From: Proteocatella sphenisci DSM 23131
Lineage (GTDB): Bacteria > Bacillota > Clostridia > Peptostreptococcales > Filifactoraceae
Assembly (NCBI RefSeq): GCF_000423525.1
Contig: NZ_AUID01000012.1
Location: forward strand, 19,651-83,650
Reading direction: 5' to 3'
Length of the DNA stretch: 64,000 bases
The position numbers and the translations under genes were made by a program. The notes below the pieces were generated by a model. That model ran no database searches. It was not told the origin of the DNA and worked only from the letters and a program-made list of their open reading frames with translations. This document shows, piece after piece, positions 53,833-63,649 of this stretch; position 1 is the first letter of the stretch; the number at the start of each line of letters is the position of its first letter.

Positions 53833-54690
53833 TTAATTGTCCAGAAGCTGTACCCCAACTCCAACGAGTCCTGGTCCAGTATGAACTCCCAGAGCCGGAC
53901 TTATCTGTCCTTCAAATATGTTTTTATATTTGGAAAGCTTTGCAAGCAGTTTATCTTTTACCTTTGCAGCATCTTCAACCGCTCCCCCATGAACTATAGC
54001 CAGATTGTAACGTTTGCCTTTAGAAGCATACTCTACAGCCAAATCTATCATCTTGTCCAGAGATCTCTTTCTTCCACTTATCTTTGCCACATTATAATAT
54101 ATGCCTTCATCGTTGCATGAAATTATAGGTTTCAAATTGAGAGCAGTCCCCAGCATAGAAGACACAAGACCTATCCTGCCACCTTTTTGAAGATATTCAA
54201 GAGTTGATACACAAAAGAATATCTTTGACTCAGGCACAACTTCACTTACCTTTTTCACAAGAGTTTCAAAATCCATTCCTTCGCGTATATATTCTGCAGC
54301 CTGAATAGCCACCATACCGCCTGCAATTCCAATATTTTTAGTATCTATGACCTTAATATTAAGTCCTTCATAATCCTTAGTCAGAAGAGAAACCATATTA
54401 TATGTTCCACTAAGACCACTCGAAAGTGTAACCACAAGCACATTTTCGTAACCTTGGGCTTTTATGGCATCTAGTATGCCCATAGCTTCTGCCGCTCCAG
54501 GAAGAGATGTCTTTGGTATTTCAACTGAGAGATTTTTATACACTTCTTCCGCCTGTATATCAACTCCATCAGAATACTCTCTATCTTTATATATAATTTT
54601 GAGTGGAAGAGAATATATCCCATATTCATTTATTATTGAGGAAGGTACATCTATCCCACTATCTACGAGTAAAGCTGTCTGTTGTTTCAT
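53833..54690 (-). CDS. DegV family fatty-acid-binding protein
   Basis: About 285 residues. DegV fold with the N-terminal VDSGIDVPSSIINEYGIYSLPL and the fatty-acid pocket motif LPGAAEAMGI (a TSLPG motif precedes it), then SGLSGTYN. In Firmicutes DegV/FakB proteins bind fatty acids for the FakA kinase. Start at ATG 54690 after AAAGGGG; the reading to 54714 would begin with TTG. Stands alone. Confidence 0.9.
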   Translation of the reverse strand: MKQQTALLVDSGIDVPSSIINEYGIYSLPLKIIYKDREYSDGVDIQAEEVYKNLSVEIPKTSLPGAAEAMGILDAIKAQGYENVLVVTLSSGLSGTYNMVSLLTKDYEGLNIKVIDTKNIGIAGGMVAIQAAEYIREGMDFETLVKKVSEVVPESKIFFCVSTLEYLQKGGRIGLVSSMLGTALNLKPIISCNDEGIYYNVAKISGRKRSLDKMIDLAVEYASKGKRYNLAIVHGGAVEDAAKVKDKLLAKLSKYKNIFEGQISPALGVHTGPGLVGVGVQLLDN

Positions 54691-54837
54691 AAAATCCCCT
54701 TTCAATTCTCCCAAAATATATGTATTACAATATATATATTACATCGTTTTTATCATTATTTCAAGTAGTTATCGAAACTGTATCAAACAAAAAATCGACA
54801 ACCTGAGCTGTCGATCTGAAATAAACTAAATTAATAT

Positions 54838-55209
54838 TCACTTTTTCATGTTATTCATATGGTTTTTAAACTTCGTAAAAGTTTCCTCACTTATAACATG
54901 TTCAATCCTGCAAGCATCCTCAACTGCAGTTTTTTGTTCAACCCCAAGCATCACAAGAAATTCACTTATAAGCTGATGCCTTTCATATATTTTTTCTGCT
55001 ATATTTTTTCCTTCATCAGTAAGTATTATCATCCGGTTCTCGTCCATTTTGATATATCCATTACTGCTGAGCTGTTTCATGGCATTACTTATACTGGGCT
55101 TGGAGAAATTTAATTCTGTAGCTATATCCACAGATCTCACATTTCCGTTTCTTTTTTGGAGTACAAGTATAGTCTCTAAATAATTTTCCGCAGATTCATG
55201 AATTTTCAT
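54838..55209 (-). CDS. DtxR/MntR-family metal-dependent repressor
   Basis: A 123-residue winged-helix regulator. DNA-binding part SVDIATELNFSKPSISNAMKQLSSNGYI followed by the dimer/metal region (KIYERHQLISEFLVMLGV, ACRIEHVISEETFTKF) with the His/Glu/Cys metal ligands of the MntR type. It lacks the C-terminal SH3 domain of larger DtxR proteins. Likely responds to Mn or Fe. No obvious target next to it. Confidence 0.9.
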   Translation of the reverse strand: MKIHESAENYLETILVLQKRNGNVRSVDIATELNFSKPSISNAMKQLSSNGYIKMDENRMIILTDEGKNIAEKIYERHQLISEFLVMLGVEQKTAVEDACRIEHVISEETFTKFKNHMNNMKK

Positions 55210-55272
55210 AATACACCCTCCCCTTATTTAATATATTTTATCAGATATATTATGATTTATCAATGCTTACAT

Positions 55273-56427
55273 CTACAAAAATGTCGCTGTGATTTTATCT
55301 TTTAAAAGGCTTAGCCATGATTTACTTACATCATTTTTGCAAGTCAGCTCCACCTGGTGCACCATCTTTCCTTTGCCATAGACCCTAAGTGTCCCAATCC
55401 TTTGCCCTGCTTTTACAGGGAGCTCTAAGTCATCAAAAATGGCTTCTGTAGTATATTCTTCTGGCTCAAAATTTCCATAAATAACAAGGTCTTCTTCAAG
55501 TACCCCTTTTATCTTTCTGAAACTTCCGTTTATCTTTATACTCCCTGCTTCAGCTCCCTTATTGAGAAGCTTGAAATACCTGAAGTCTCCAAATCCATAG
55601 TCCATCATTTTTCTGGTATCTCTGAAGTTTCCGTCTTTTTGCTGCGCTCCAAGGCTTACGCTCAGCAGCCTCGTTCCATCTTCTTGTGCCGTGCCCACAA
55701 AGCAATAACCTGATTCTGGTCCCATCCATCCGGTTTTAAGTCCGTCAACTCCCTCGTATTTTCCAAGGAGCTTGTTTGTACTTTCAAGCTTTATCCTTCT
55801 CACTGGTGTATTTGGGTCTTTGTATATAATTATGTCTTTTTCGCTAAGAGATGAGTACCTCAGTGTATCTTTTTCTTCTATGAGCTCCAGCGCAATCTCT
55901 GATATATCAAGTGCAGTGGAGTAATGGTTTTTGCTGAGAGTAAGCCCATTACATGAAACAAAGTTGGTGTCTTTGAGGTCCATTTTCTGAGATTTTTTAT
56001 TCATGAGCTTTACAAATTCCTCTTCGCTTCCTGCAAAATATTCAGCCAAAATTACACTTGCATTATTAGCCGAGTTTATTATTATTGCACTTAAAAGTGA
56101 GTCAATTGTAAGCATTTCACCTTCAAATATCTTTATAGTAGCTCCTTTTGTGGATGCTGCTTTTTTTGATACGCTCACAAATGTATCTAGAGAAATATTT
56201 TTTTCTTCAATTATGTCAAAGGCTGTTGCCACGGTCATTATCTTTGTGACAGAAGCTGGAAGCCTTCTTGTATCTTCATTTTCTTTATATATTATCTGAT
56301 TGTTCTCAGTTTCCATAAGCAGTGTGCTGGTGCCTTCGGTGTAGAGGTCTGGCTGGGCTAAAACTTCCATAGCGAAACCATTCAGTGCAATCATAAGGGC
56401 GGTAAGTAGTGCAATTCTTTTTTTCAT
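55273..56427 (-). CDS. D-alanyl-D-alanine carboxypeptidase
   Basis: A 384-residue penicillin-binding protein of the DacF/S11 family. Signal peptide at about 1-24 (ending VLAQP), the SVTK active site at RLPASVTKIMTVA, the SAN motif (IIINSANNASVILAEY), and KTG in GVDGLKTGWMG. A C-terminal PBP5-like domain follows. It trims the peptide stems of peptidoglycan outside the membrane. Full length. Confidence 0.94.
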   Translation of the reverse strand: MKKRIALLTALMIALNGFAMEVLAQPDLYTEGTSTLLMETENNQIIYKENEDTRRLPASVTKIMTVATAFDIIEEKNISLDTFVSVSKKAASTKGATIKIFEGEMLTIDSLLSAIIINSANNASVILAEYFAGSEEEFVKLMNKKSQKMDLKDTNFVSCNGLTLSKNHYSTALDISEIALELIEEKDTLRYSSLSEKDIIIYKDPNTPVRRIKLESTNKLLGKYEGVDGLKTGWMGPESGYCFVGTAQEDGTRLLSVSLGAQQKDGNFRDTRKMMDYGFGDFRYFKLLNKGAEAGSIKINGSFRKIKGVLEEDLVIYGNFEPEEYTTEAIFDDLELPVKAGQRIGTLRVYGKGKMVHQVELTCKNDVSKSWLSLLKDKITATFL

Positions 56428-56664
56428 AAGGAATACCTTTTTCTTTCTAAATCTTCTTCAAAAATCTAAATTTGTTTAATAATATTTCATCTCTTTAAAT
56501 TATCTTACTATCTGCAGCTGTAATTGTCAAAAATATTTAAATACACAAGATTATATTTTAAGTGAAAAATTATTTTTACGTTTTTTTAATGCCTGCTCAT
56601 TTTAGGATAATCGTTTTCATGCTTTTGTTTGATTCTAAATATTCTAAAAATTAAAAATAGTGCG

Positions 56665-56693
56665 TTGACAAAGCAAATTTTTGATTATATAAT
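56665..56693 (+). promoter_or_regulatory. Sigma-A promoter of the leu operon
   Basis: TTGACA, a 17-base spacer and TATAAT: a perfect match, about 30 bases before the T-box leader. The 237 bases between the carboxypeptidase start (56427) and this promoter are AT-rich and I see nothing else in them. Confidence 0.88.
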
Positions 56694-56720
56694 CTACCTC
56701 AAGTTAAAGAATAATAAAAA

Positions 56721-56990
56721 AGGTGATGAATGGGTAAAGTAACTGACAAAGTTTTCAGAGAGCTGTCGTTTGGTGAGAGGCAGCAGCGTAAATCAGTGAA
56801 GCTCCCCCAGGAACCGTCCGCTGAGGCTTTTGGGCTTAGGTTGGAACGTAACCCCACGTTACAGGGGAAGGATATTAAGGCTGCTCAGCCCAGTATCTGA
56901 TTAAAGTGCGGCAGTTTTTTGCCGAATTTGGGTGGTACCACGGAAACTATGGCTTTTCGTCCCTTTTTCAGGGATGAATGGCCTTTTTTA
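56721..56990 (+). promoter_or_regulatory. Leucine T-box leader with terminator
   Basis: A complete T-box: AGAGAG and GGTGAGAG elements of stem I, a specifier CTC at 56802-56804 in the GTGAAG-CTC-CCCC context, the T-box core GGGTGGTACCACGG (56929-56943), and an intrinsic terminator (GTCCCT/AGGGAT stem at 56951-56983 plus TTTTTT). CTC is a leucine codon, matching the leuA gene that follows. Confidence 0.93.
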
Positions 56991-57050
56991 ATTCAAAAAA
57001 TTAAAAATACAAATTAAGCAGAAGAGAGTTTTCTGCAGGAGGAGGAAGAC

Positions 57051-58562
57051 ATGAGCAGATCAATTAAAATATTTGACACTACACTTAGAGATGGAGAACA
57101 ATCACCAGGGTGCAGCATGAATCTTAAGGAAAAAATAGAGGTAGCAAAGCAGCTCGAGGCATTGAAAGTGGATGTAATCGAAGCAGGATTTGCCATAGCT
57201 TCTCCTGGAGACCTTGCTTCTATTAAGGCTATTGCTGCCGAAATAAAGGATTCTACAATCTGCAGTCTTGCAAGAACTGCAAAGGGTGATATCGATGCCG
57301 CATATGAAGCAATCAAAAATGCTGCTTCTCCAAGAATACACACTTTTATCGCCACTTCACCCGTACACATGGAGCATAAATTGAGGATGACTCCTGATGA
57401 GGTAGTGGAAAGAGCTGTTGCGATGGTATCTTATGCTAAGAAATACGTATCTGATATAGAGTTTTCAGCTGAGGATGCATGCAGGAGCGACCTTGATTTT
57501 CTGGTCAGAATTATTGAGCAGGTAATCAAGGCTGGCGCTACTACCATAAATATCCCTGATACTGTGGGATATATTACTCCACCTGAAATGTTTAATATCA
57601 TATCTCACATAAAAAACAATGTCCCTGGAATTGAAAACATAGTGCTTTCGACTCACTGTCACAATGACCTTGGAATGGCTGTTGCAAATTCACTTGCCGC
57701 TGTTTCTGCAGGAGCAGACCAGATTGAATGTACTATAAATGGAATTGGAGAAAGAGCCGGAAATACTTCTCTTGAGGAAGTTGTAATGGCTTTAAAAACC
57801 AGAAAAGATTTCTATGAGGCAGCTACAAACATAGATACTCACTCCATATATCGTTCGAGCCGTCTTATCCAGACGATAACAGGAGTACCTGTTGCTCCTA
57901 CAAAAGCAATCGTGGGAGCCAATGCATTTGCTCACGAATCTGGAATACACCAGCACGGAATGCTTTCAAACAGAACGACTTACGAAATAATGACCCCAGA
58001 ATCTGTAGGCATCCCTTCTACTACTATGGTCCTTGGAAAACACTCTGGCAGACATGCATTTGAAGACAGAATAAACGCACTTGGCTACAGCCTTTCTAAG
58101 GAAGATCTGGACATCGCATTCAAAAAATTCAAGATTCTTGCTGATAAGAAAAAACTTATCAAGGATATGGATATTGAGAGCATCATTTTAAAAGACACTG
58201 AAATAGAAGATAAAAAGCTTGAACTTGAGAGCTTTGTTATAAATACTGGAAATGATATAACTTCAACATCTGTAATCAAGCTTAAAGTAAGCGGCAAAAG
58301 CATCGAAAAAGTATCTACCGGTGATGGCCCGATAAATGCTTCTTACAAATCTATAAACAAAATTTCTGGACTTGCAATCGAGCTTGTAGACTACTCCCTT
58401 CATGCACTTACCGACGGTGAAGATGCTCAGGCCGAAGCCATAGTAAAGATAAAAATAGGTGAAGGCGGAGATGTTATAACAGGAAGAGGAGTATCCACCG
58501 ACGTCGTGGAAGCGAGCATAAAGGCATATGTAAATGGAATAAACAAATATTACGCTGCATAA
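57051..58562 (+). CDS. leuA: 2-isopropylmalate synthase
   Basis: A 503-residue enzyme condensing 2-oxoisovalerate and acetyl-CoA, the first leucine-specific step. The FDTTLRDGEQSPG motif opens the TIM barrel; LSTHCHNDLGMAVANSLAA holds metal ligands; GERAGNTSLEEVVMAL follows. The C-terminal ~130 residues form the LeuA dimer/regulatory domain. AGGAGG ribosome site. First gene behind the T-box. Confidence 0.97.
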   Translation: MSRSIKIFDTTLRDGEQSPGCSMNLKEKIEVAKQLEALKVDVIEAGFAIASPGDLASIKAIAAEIKDSTICSLARTAKGDIDAAYEAIKNAASPRIHTFIATSPVHMEHKLRMTPDEVVERAVAMVSYAKKYVSDIEFSAEDACRSDLDFLVRIIEQVIKAGATTINIPDTVGYITPPEMFNIISHIKNNVPGIENIVLSTHCHNDLGMAVANSLAAVSAGADQIECTINGIGERAGNTSLEEVVMALKTRKDFYEAATNIDTHSIYRSSRLIQTITGVPVAPTKAIVGANAFAHESGIHQHGMLSNRTTYEIMTPESVGIPSTTMVLGKHSGRHAFEDRINALGYSLSKEDLDIAFKKFKILADKKKLIKDMDIESIILKDTEIEDKKLELESFVINTGNDITSTSVIKLKVSGKSIEKVSTGDGPINASYKSINKISGLAIELVDYSLHALTDGEDAQAEAIVKIKIGEGGDVITGRGVSTDVVEASIKAYVNGINKYYAA

Positions 58563-58604
58563 TTTTTATACATCACAGTTTTATACAAGAACGGAGATAT
58601 TAAA

Positions 58605-59867
58605 ATGAGAATGACAATGACTCAAAAAATACTTGCTATTCACGCAGGGCTTGAAAATGTAACAGCCGGACAACTTATTGAAGCTGATATAGATCTTACT
58701 CTTGCAAATGACATAACTGGTCCGGTATCTATTGCCGAAATGCAAAAAGCCGGTTTTGACAAGGTTTTTGACAAGGAAAAAGTATGTCTTGTAATGGATC
58801 ACTTTGTTCCGAACAAGGATATAAAATCCGCAGAGCAGTGCAAAATCTGCAGGGACTTTTCTAACGAACAGGGCATCGTAAACTTTTTCGACGTAGGTGA
58901 AATGGGTATTGAGCATGCCCTTCTTCCTGAAAAAGGCCTTACTGCTCCTGGAGAACTTATCATAGGCGCTGATTCACACACCTGTACCTATGGCGCCCTT
59001 GGTGCATTTTCTACGGGAGTTGGAAGTACAGACCTTGCTGCAGGAATGGCTACAGGAAAAGCATGGTTCAAGGTTCCATCCGCAATCAAATTCAATCTTA
59101 GCGGGAAGCTTCAAAAGTGGGTTTCTGGAAAAGATGTTATCCTTTATATAATAGGAAAGATTGGCGTAGATGGTGCGCTTTACAAATCCATGGAGTTTAC
59201 AGGAGAAGGTGTCAGCACACTCTCAATTGATGACCGTTTTGCAATCTGCAACATGGCTATAGAGGCCGGCGCAAAAAATGGAATCTTTCCTGTTGATGAA
59301 ACTACACTTGCATATGTGAACGGCAGAGTAAAAAGAGAATTCAAAGTATTTGAGGCAGACGAAGATGCGCACTACGATGAAGTAATAGAAATAGATCTAA
59401 GCTCACTTAGGCCTACGGTTGCATTTCCACACCTTCCGGAAAACACGCGACCTATAGACGAAGCAAAAGGCGTTGAAATACAGCAGGCTATCATAGGCTC
59501 ATGTACAAACGGCAGAATCGAAGACATGAGAGTAGCTGCCGAGATACTGAAAGGCCGCAAGGTTTGTAAAAGTGTACGTACTATAATTATACCTGCAACT
59601 CAGGCAATATATCTTCAGGCTCTAAGAGAAGGACTTATCGAAATATTTATAGAAGCTGGCGCAGTTGTATCAACTCCTACCTGTGGACCATGCCTTGGGG
59701 GATATATGGGTATACTTGCTCACGGAGAAAGATCAATCGCAACCACTAACAGAAACTTTGTGGGAAGAATGGGTCATGTGACTTCTGAGGTGTATCTTTC
59801 AAACCCTGCAGTGGCAGCAGCTTCCGCAATAACAGGAAAAATAACAGATCCGGCAGATATAATGTAG
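58605..59867 (+). CDS. leuC: 3-isopropylmalate dehydratase, large subunit
   Basis: A 420-residue aconitase-family subunit of the HACN/LeuC2 type (shorter than the 466-residue enterobacterial form). 4Fe-4S ligands in [19 protein letters not shown], and the CGPC cluster ([13 protein letters not shown]). Isomerises 2- to 3-isopropylmalate together with LeuD downstream (12 bp). Confidence 0.96.
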   Translation: MRMTMTQKILAIHAGLENVTAGQLIEADIDLTLANDITGPVSIAEMQKAGFDKVFDKEKVCLVMDHFVPNKDIKSAEQCKICRDFSNEQGIVNFFDVGEMGIEHALLPEKGLTAPGELIIGADSHTCTYGALGAFSTGVGSTDLAAGMATGKAWFKVPSAIKFNLSGKLQKWVSGKDVILYIIGKIGVDGALYKSMEFTGEGVSTLSIDDRFAICNMAIEAGAKNGIFPVDETTLAYVNGRVKREFKVFEADEDAHYDEVIEIDLSSLRPTVAFPHLPENTRPIDEAKGVEIQQAIIGSCTNGRIEDMRVAAEILKGRKVCKSVRTIIIPATQAIYLQALREGLIEIFIEAGAVVSTPTCGPCLGGYMGILAHGERSIATTNRNFVGRMGHVTSEVYLSNPAVAAASAITGKITDPADIM

Positions 59868-59879
59868 AAGGAGAACAAT

Positions 59880-60368
59880 ATGATAGTTAGAGGCAATGTA
59901 TTTAAATATGGAGATAATGTAGACACCGATGTAATTATTCCTGCGAGGCATCTTACGACTTCAGATCCGGCAGAACTTGCAAAATATTGCATGGAAGATA
60001 TAGATTCAGATTTTGTAAAAAATGTAAAACCTGGCGATATAATCGTGGCAACCAAAAATTTTGGATGTGGCTCATCAAGAGAGCACGCTCCCATAGCTAT
60101 AAAAGGAAGCGGAATCTCCTGTGTAATCGCATCGAGCTTTGCCAGAATATTTTACAGAAATGCTATTAACACAGGGCTTCCTATAATGGAATGTGCCCCT
60201 GCGGCAGAGGCTGCTGAAAAAGGAGATATCCTTGAGATTGATTTTGAGACAGGTATCATTACCAACATAACGAAAAACGAGAAGTACCAGTCTGTTGGCT
60301 TCCCTGACTTCATTCAAAAAATAATATCTGCAGGTGGCCTTCTTAATTACAGAAAAGCGCAGGTGTAA
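59880..60368 (+). CDS. leuD: 3-isopropylmalate dehydratase, small subunit
   Basis: A 162-residue aconitase-C-type subunit. Landmarks [28 protein letters not shown] and [15 protein letters not shown] are complete. Short form of the family matched to the LeuC2-type large subunit. Good GAAGGAG site; leuB starts 4 bp after its stop. Confidence 0.96.
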   Translation: MIVRGNVFKYGDNVDTDVIIPARHLTTSDPAELAKYCMEDIDSDFVKNVKPGDIIVATKNFGCGSSREHAPIAIKGSGISCVIASSFARIFYRNAINTGLPIMECAPAAEAAEKGDILEIDFETGIITNITKNEKYQSVGFPDFIQKIISAGGLLNYRKAQV

Positions 60369-60372
60369 TAAC

Positions 60373-61434
60373 ATGAAATTTAAGATAGCTGTTATAAAAG
60401 GAGATGGCATCGGTCCAGAGATCGTGGATCAGGCCATAAGAGTAATAGACAAGATAGCCGAAAAATACAATCATACTTTTGATTTCAGCTTCTGCCTTGC
60501 GGGTGGAAGTGCCATAGATGCAACCGGAAATACGCTTCCAGAAGAAACCATAGAGATATGCCGCGAGTCTGACAGTATTTTGCTTGGGGCTGTGGGTGGC
60601 CCAAAATGGGACGCTATGCCAAGTGGCAACAGACCTGAGAATGCCTTGCTTGGAATCAGATCAAAACTCGATCTTTTTGCCAATATAAGACCGGCCATCA
60701 TGTATAATGCACTTTCGGATGCCTGTCCTATAAGAAAAGAATTCATAAGTGACGGTTTTGACATGGTTATAGTAAGAGAGCTTACCGGAGACGTTTACTT
60801 TGGAGAAAAAGGAAGAACTCAGTCGGGCGGCGTAACCACAGGATACGACATAATGAAATACAGCGAAACAGAAGTTGAAAGAATTGGCAGAAGAGCTTTT
60901 GAAATGGCTATGAAGCGTTCCAAAAAACTGTGCTCTGTAGACAAGGCTAATGTGCTTGAGACCTCAAGAGTGTGGAGAGAGACAATGCACCGCATAAGGG
61001 AAGAATATCCCGAAGTAGACTACAGCGATATGTATGTAGACAATGCGGCCATGCAGCTTGTGAGAAATCCCGGACAATTTGATGTTATCGTGACTGGAAA
61101 TCTATTTGGAGATATACTTTCTGACGAGGCAAGTATGATAACTGGCTCCATTGGCATGCTTCCTTCAGCGAGTCTTAATGAGACTGGATTTGGAATGTAT
61201 GAACCCATTCATGGCTCTGCACCTGATATCACGGGAAAAGGAATTGCAAATCCAATTGCTACGATACTTTCTACGGCCATGATGATGAGATACTCTTTAA
61301 ATCTTGCAGATGAGGCTTCTGCAATCGAAACTGCTGTCGAAAAAGTACTTGATCTGGGATACCGGACTGCAGACCTTGGCAAAGATTATCTGTCTACAAG
61401 TGAAATCACAGACAAGATTATTTCATATATTTAA
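60373..61434 (+). CDS. leuB: 3-isopropylmalate dehydrogenase
   Basis: About 353 residues. Starts at ATG 60373 with AGGTG upstream. Opening KIAVIKGDGIGPEI, then LLGAVGGPKWD, VIVRELTGDVYFG, and DILSDEASMITGSIGMLPSAS are all LeuB hallmarks. NAD-dependent decarboxylating oxidation of 3-isopropylmalate. Ends the leu operon; no strong terminator is visible right after it. Confidence 0.97.
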   Translation: MKFKIAVIKGDGIGPEIVDQAIRVIDKIAEKYNHTFDFSFCLAGGSAIDATGNTLPEETIEICRESDSILLGAVGGPKWDAMPSGNRPENALLGIRSKLDLFANIRPAIMYNALSDACPIRKEFISDGFDMVIVRELTGDVYFGEKGRTQSGGVTTGYDIMKYSETEVERIGRRAFEMAMKRSKKLCSVDKANVLETSRVWRETMHRIREEYPEVDYSDMYVDNAAMQLVRNPGQFDVIVTGNLFGDILSDEASMITGSIGMLPSASLNETGFGMYEPIHGSAPDITGKGIANPIATILSTAMMMRYSLNLADEASAIETAVEKVLDLGYRTADLGKDYLSTSEITDKIISYI

Positions 61435-61459
61435 GTCCCCTTTTTTCTTGTTTTTATCC

Positions 61460-61502
61460 ATATTTTAATATGAGAGCCTGAAGTCTGGTCACATTAAAAT
61501 AT
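61460..61502 (+). repeat. 10-bp inverted repeat ahead of the YvrJ gene
   Basis: ATATTTTAAT (61460-61469) and ATTAAAATAT (61493-61502) are perfect complements, 23 bases apart. Not followed by a T tract, so less likely a terminator and more likely an operator or RNA fold. Confidence 0.5.
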
Positions 61503-61519
61503 CCAGAAAGGAGAACAAA

Positions 61520-61672
61520 ATGGAAGAATTTGTATTTCAGATTAGTAATTTCGGATTCCCTATAGCTGTAAGCATGTATGTACTGATGCGCCTTGAAAAT
61601 AAGATGGATCATTTAACCGCATCCATCAGCGAGCTCACAATGACAATTGAAAAAAATATTATAAAATCTTGA
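61520..61672 (+). CDS. YvrJ-family small protein
   Basis: A 50-residue protein with AAGGAG before its ATG. The pattern ISNFGFPIAVSMYVLMRLENKM, then DHLTASISELTMTIEK, is that of YvrJ proteins: a single N-terminal membrane segment and a short charged helix. Many of these sit near phage-like holin genes or in stress contexts; function unknown. Its stop codon lies inside the -35 of the htpG promoter. Confidence 0.85.
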   Translation: MEEFVFQISNFGFPIAVSMYVLMRLENKMDHLTASISELTMTIEKNIIKS

Positions 61673-61735
61673 CTTTTCATGAGTATTTGGTAAAATTATA
61701 ATTATGAATTAGCACTCATCAAAGAAGAGTGCTAG
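61669..61735 (+). promoter_or_regulatory. htpG promoter and CIRCE operator
   Basis: TTGACT, a 16-base spacer and TAAAAT (61669-61696), followed by a CIRCE element at 61709-61735: TTAGCACTC, nine bases, GAGTGCTAG. This differs from the consensus at one position only (final A to G). HrcA should repress htpG here and release it on heat shock. Confidence 0.93.
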
Positions 61736-61773
61736 TAATAGAAAACTACCATACATTAAAAGGAGATGTTTTT

Positions 61774-63615
61774 ATGAAAACCAGACAATTTCAGGCCGAA
61801 TCCAAGAGACTTCTGGATTTGATGATCAATTCTATCTATACTCACAAAGAAATATTCTTAAGAGAACTTATCTCAAACGCAAGCGACGCAATAGATAAGA
61901 ACTACTACAGAATACTGACTTCAGAAAATATAACATTTGACAAAAACGATTTTTATATACAAATTTCCATAGACAAAGATGCTCGTACGCTTACTATTGA
62001 AGATACGGGTATAGGAATGAACATGGAAGATATGGAAGAAAACCTGGGTACTATAGCAAAGAGTGGATCGCTTGCATTCAAGCAGCAGGTATCAGATACA
62101 GATTCTGAATCAAAAGACGAGGTCGACATAATTGGCCAGTTCGGAGTAGGTTTTTACTCTGCCTTTATGGTATCTGACAAAGTCACAGTAATAAGCCGTA
62201 AAGTTGGAGAAGAAAAAGCTTTCAGATGGGTTTCTGAAGGAGCAGACGGATACGTCGTAGAGGAGTGCGAAAGAGAAAAAGAAGGAACTACCATAATACT
62301 TGAGATTAAAGAAAATGCTGACGAAACTGATTATGACCAGTATCTTGAAGATTACAAGGTCAGAAGCCTTGTAAAAAAATACTCTGACTTTATAAAATAT
62401 CCTGTAAAAATGGGTGATGAAGTAATCAACAGCATGGTACCATTATGGAAGAAAAACAAGTCTGAGATAACAGAAGAAGATTATGAGAATTTCTATAAGG
62501 AAAAGCACTTTGGATTTGACAAGCCGCTCAAGTCTATATACTATTCAGTTGACGGAGTTTCAAGCTTTACATCAATACTGTATATCCCAGGAAGAACTCC
62601 CTTTGATTTCTATTCCAAAGATTTCGAAAGAGGTCTCGAGCTTTATTCAAACAATGTAATGATCATGCAAAAATGTCAGGATCTTCTTCCTGAGTATTTT
62701 GGGTTTGTTCAAGGAGTAGTAGATTCGCAGGATCTATCACTTAACATTTCCAGAGAACTGCTTCAACACGACAGACAGCTTCAGTTTATATCCAAAAAAA
62801 TCAAGGAAAAAATAAAGAAAGAACTGCTTTCAATGCAAAAAGATGACAGAGAAAATTATGTGACATTCTTTGAAGCCTTTGGAAGAACTTTAAAGTTTGG
62901 CTTATACAGCGAATACGGAATGAACAGAGACATCCTAGAGGATCTTATAATGTTTTATTCTTCAACAAAAAAAGAACTTGTTACCCTGAAAGAATATGTT
63001 GAAAGAATGGGCGAAGACCAAAAATATATCTATTACGCAACTGGAGAAAATGTAGACAAGATAGGAAAACTTCCTCAGCTTGAGATTTTTGCAGATAAAA
63101 ACTACGAAGTGCTCTTCTTTAATGACGAAGTTGACGAGTTTGCGATAAGAGTCCTGGCTTCTTATAGCGAAAAGGAATTTAAGTCAATATCGAGCGGTGA
63201 TCTGGAGCTTGAAAAAGAAAATGATGAATCAGAAGAAAACAAAAAAGAATCTGATCAAAATAAAGAGCTTTTTGATTTTGTTACCGAATCTCTGGGCGGT
63301 AAAATAAAATCTGCAAAAGCTTCAAAAAAACTCAAGACTCACCCAGTATGTCTTTCAAGTGAAGGCGAGCTCTCCATAGAGATGGAAAAAGTACTGAGCA
63401 TGATGCCAGACGGTGGCGGTGTCAAAGCCGAAAAAATTCTTGAAATAAACACTTCTCACAAGATATTTGAACTTCTAAAAGAAAGCTTTGTAAATGATAA
63501 AGATAAGGCTAAAAAAATAGCTAGAGTCCTCTACAATCAGGCACTTCTTATAGAAGGACTTTCTGTTGAAGATCCTGTAGAATATGCAAATGATGTCTGC
63601 AGCCTTATGATGTAA
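61774..63615 (+). CDS. htpG: Hsp90-family chaperone HtpG
   Basis: About 613 residues. Starts at ATG 61774, GGAG upstream. GHKL ATPase N-terminus: [48 protein letters not shown], then the middle domain and a C-terminal dimer region. Full length. Under HrcA/CIRCE control as shown by the upstream operator. Confidence 0.96.
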   Translation: MKTRQFQAESKRLLDLMINSIYTHKEIFLRELISNASDAIDKNYYRILTSENITFDKNDFYIQISIDKDARTLTIEDTGIGMNMEDMEENLGTIAKSGSLAFKQQVSDTDSESKDEVDIIGQFGVGFYSAFMVSDKVTVISRKVGEEKAFRWVSEGADGYVVEECEREKEGTTIILEIKENADETDYDQYLEDYKVRSLVKKYSDFIKYPVKMGDEVINSMVPLWKKNKSEITEEDYENFYKEKHFGFDKPLKSIYYSVDGVSSFTSILYIPGRTPFDFYSKDFERGLELYSNNVMIMQKCQDLLPEYFGFVQGVVDSQDLSLNISRELLQHDRQLQFISKKIKEKIKKELLSMQKDDRENYVTFFEAFGRTLKFGLYSEYGMNRDILEDLIMFYSSTKKELVTLKEYVERMGEDQKYIYYATGENVDKIGKLPQLEIFADKNYEVLFFNDEVDEFAIRVLASYSEKEFKSISSGDLELEKENDESEENKKESDQNKELFDFVTESLGGKIKSAKASKKLKTHPVCLSSEGELSIEMEKVLSMMPDGGGVKAEKILEINTSHKIFELLKESFVNDKDKAKKIARVLYNQALLIEGLSVEDPVEYANDVCSLMM

Positions 63616-63649
63616 AAAATAATATTTCAAAATAATAATGTATTCAAAA

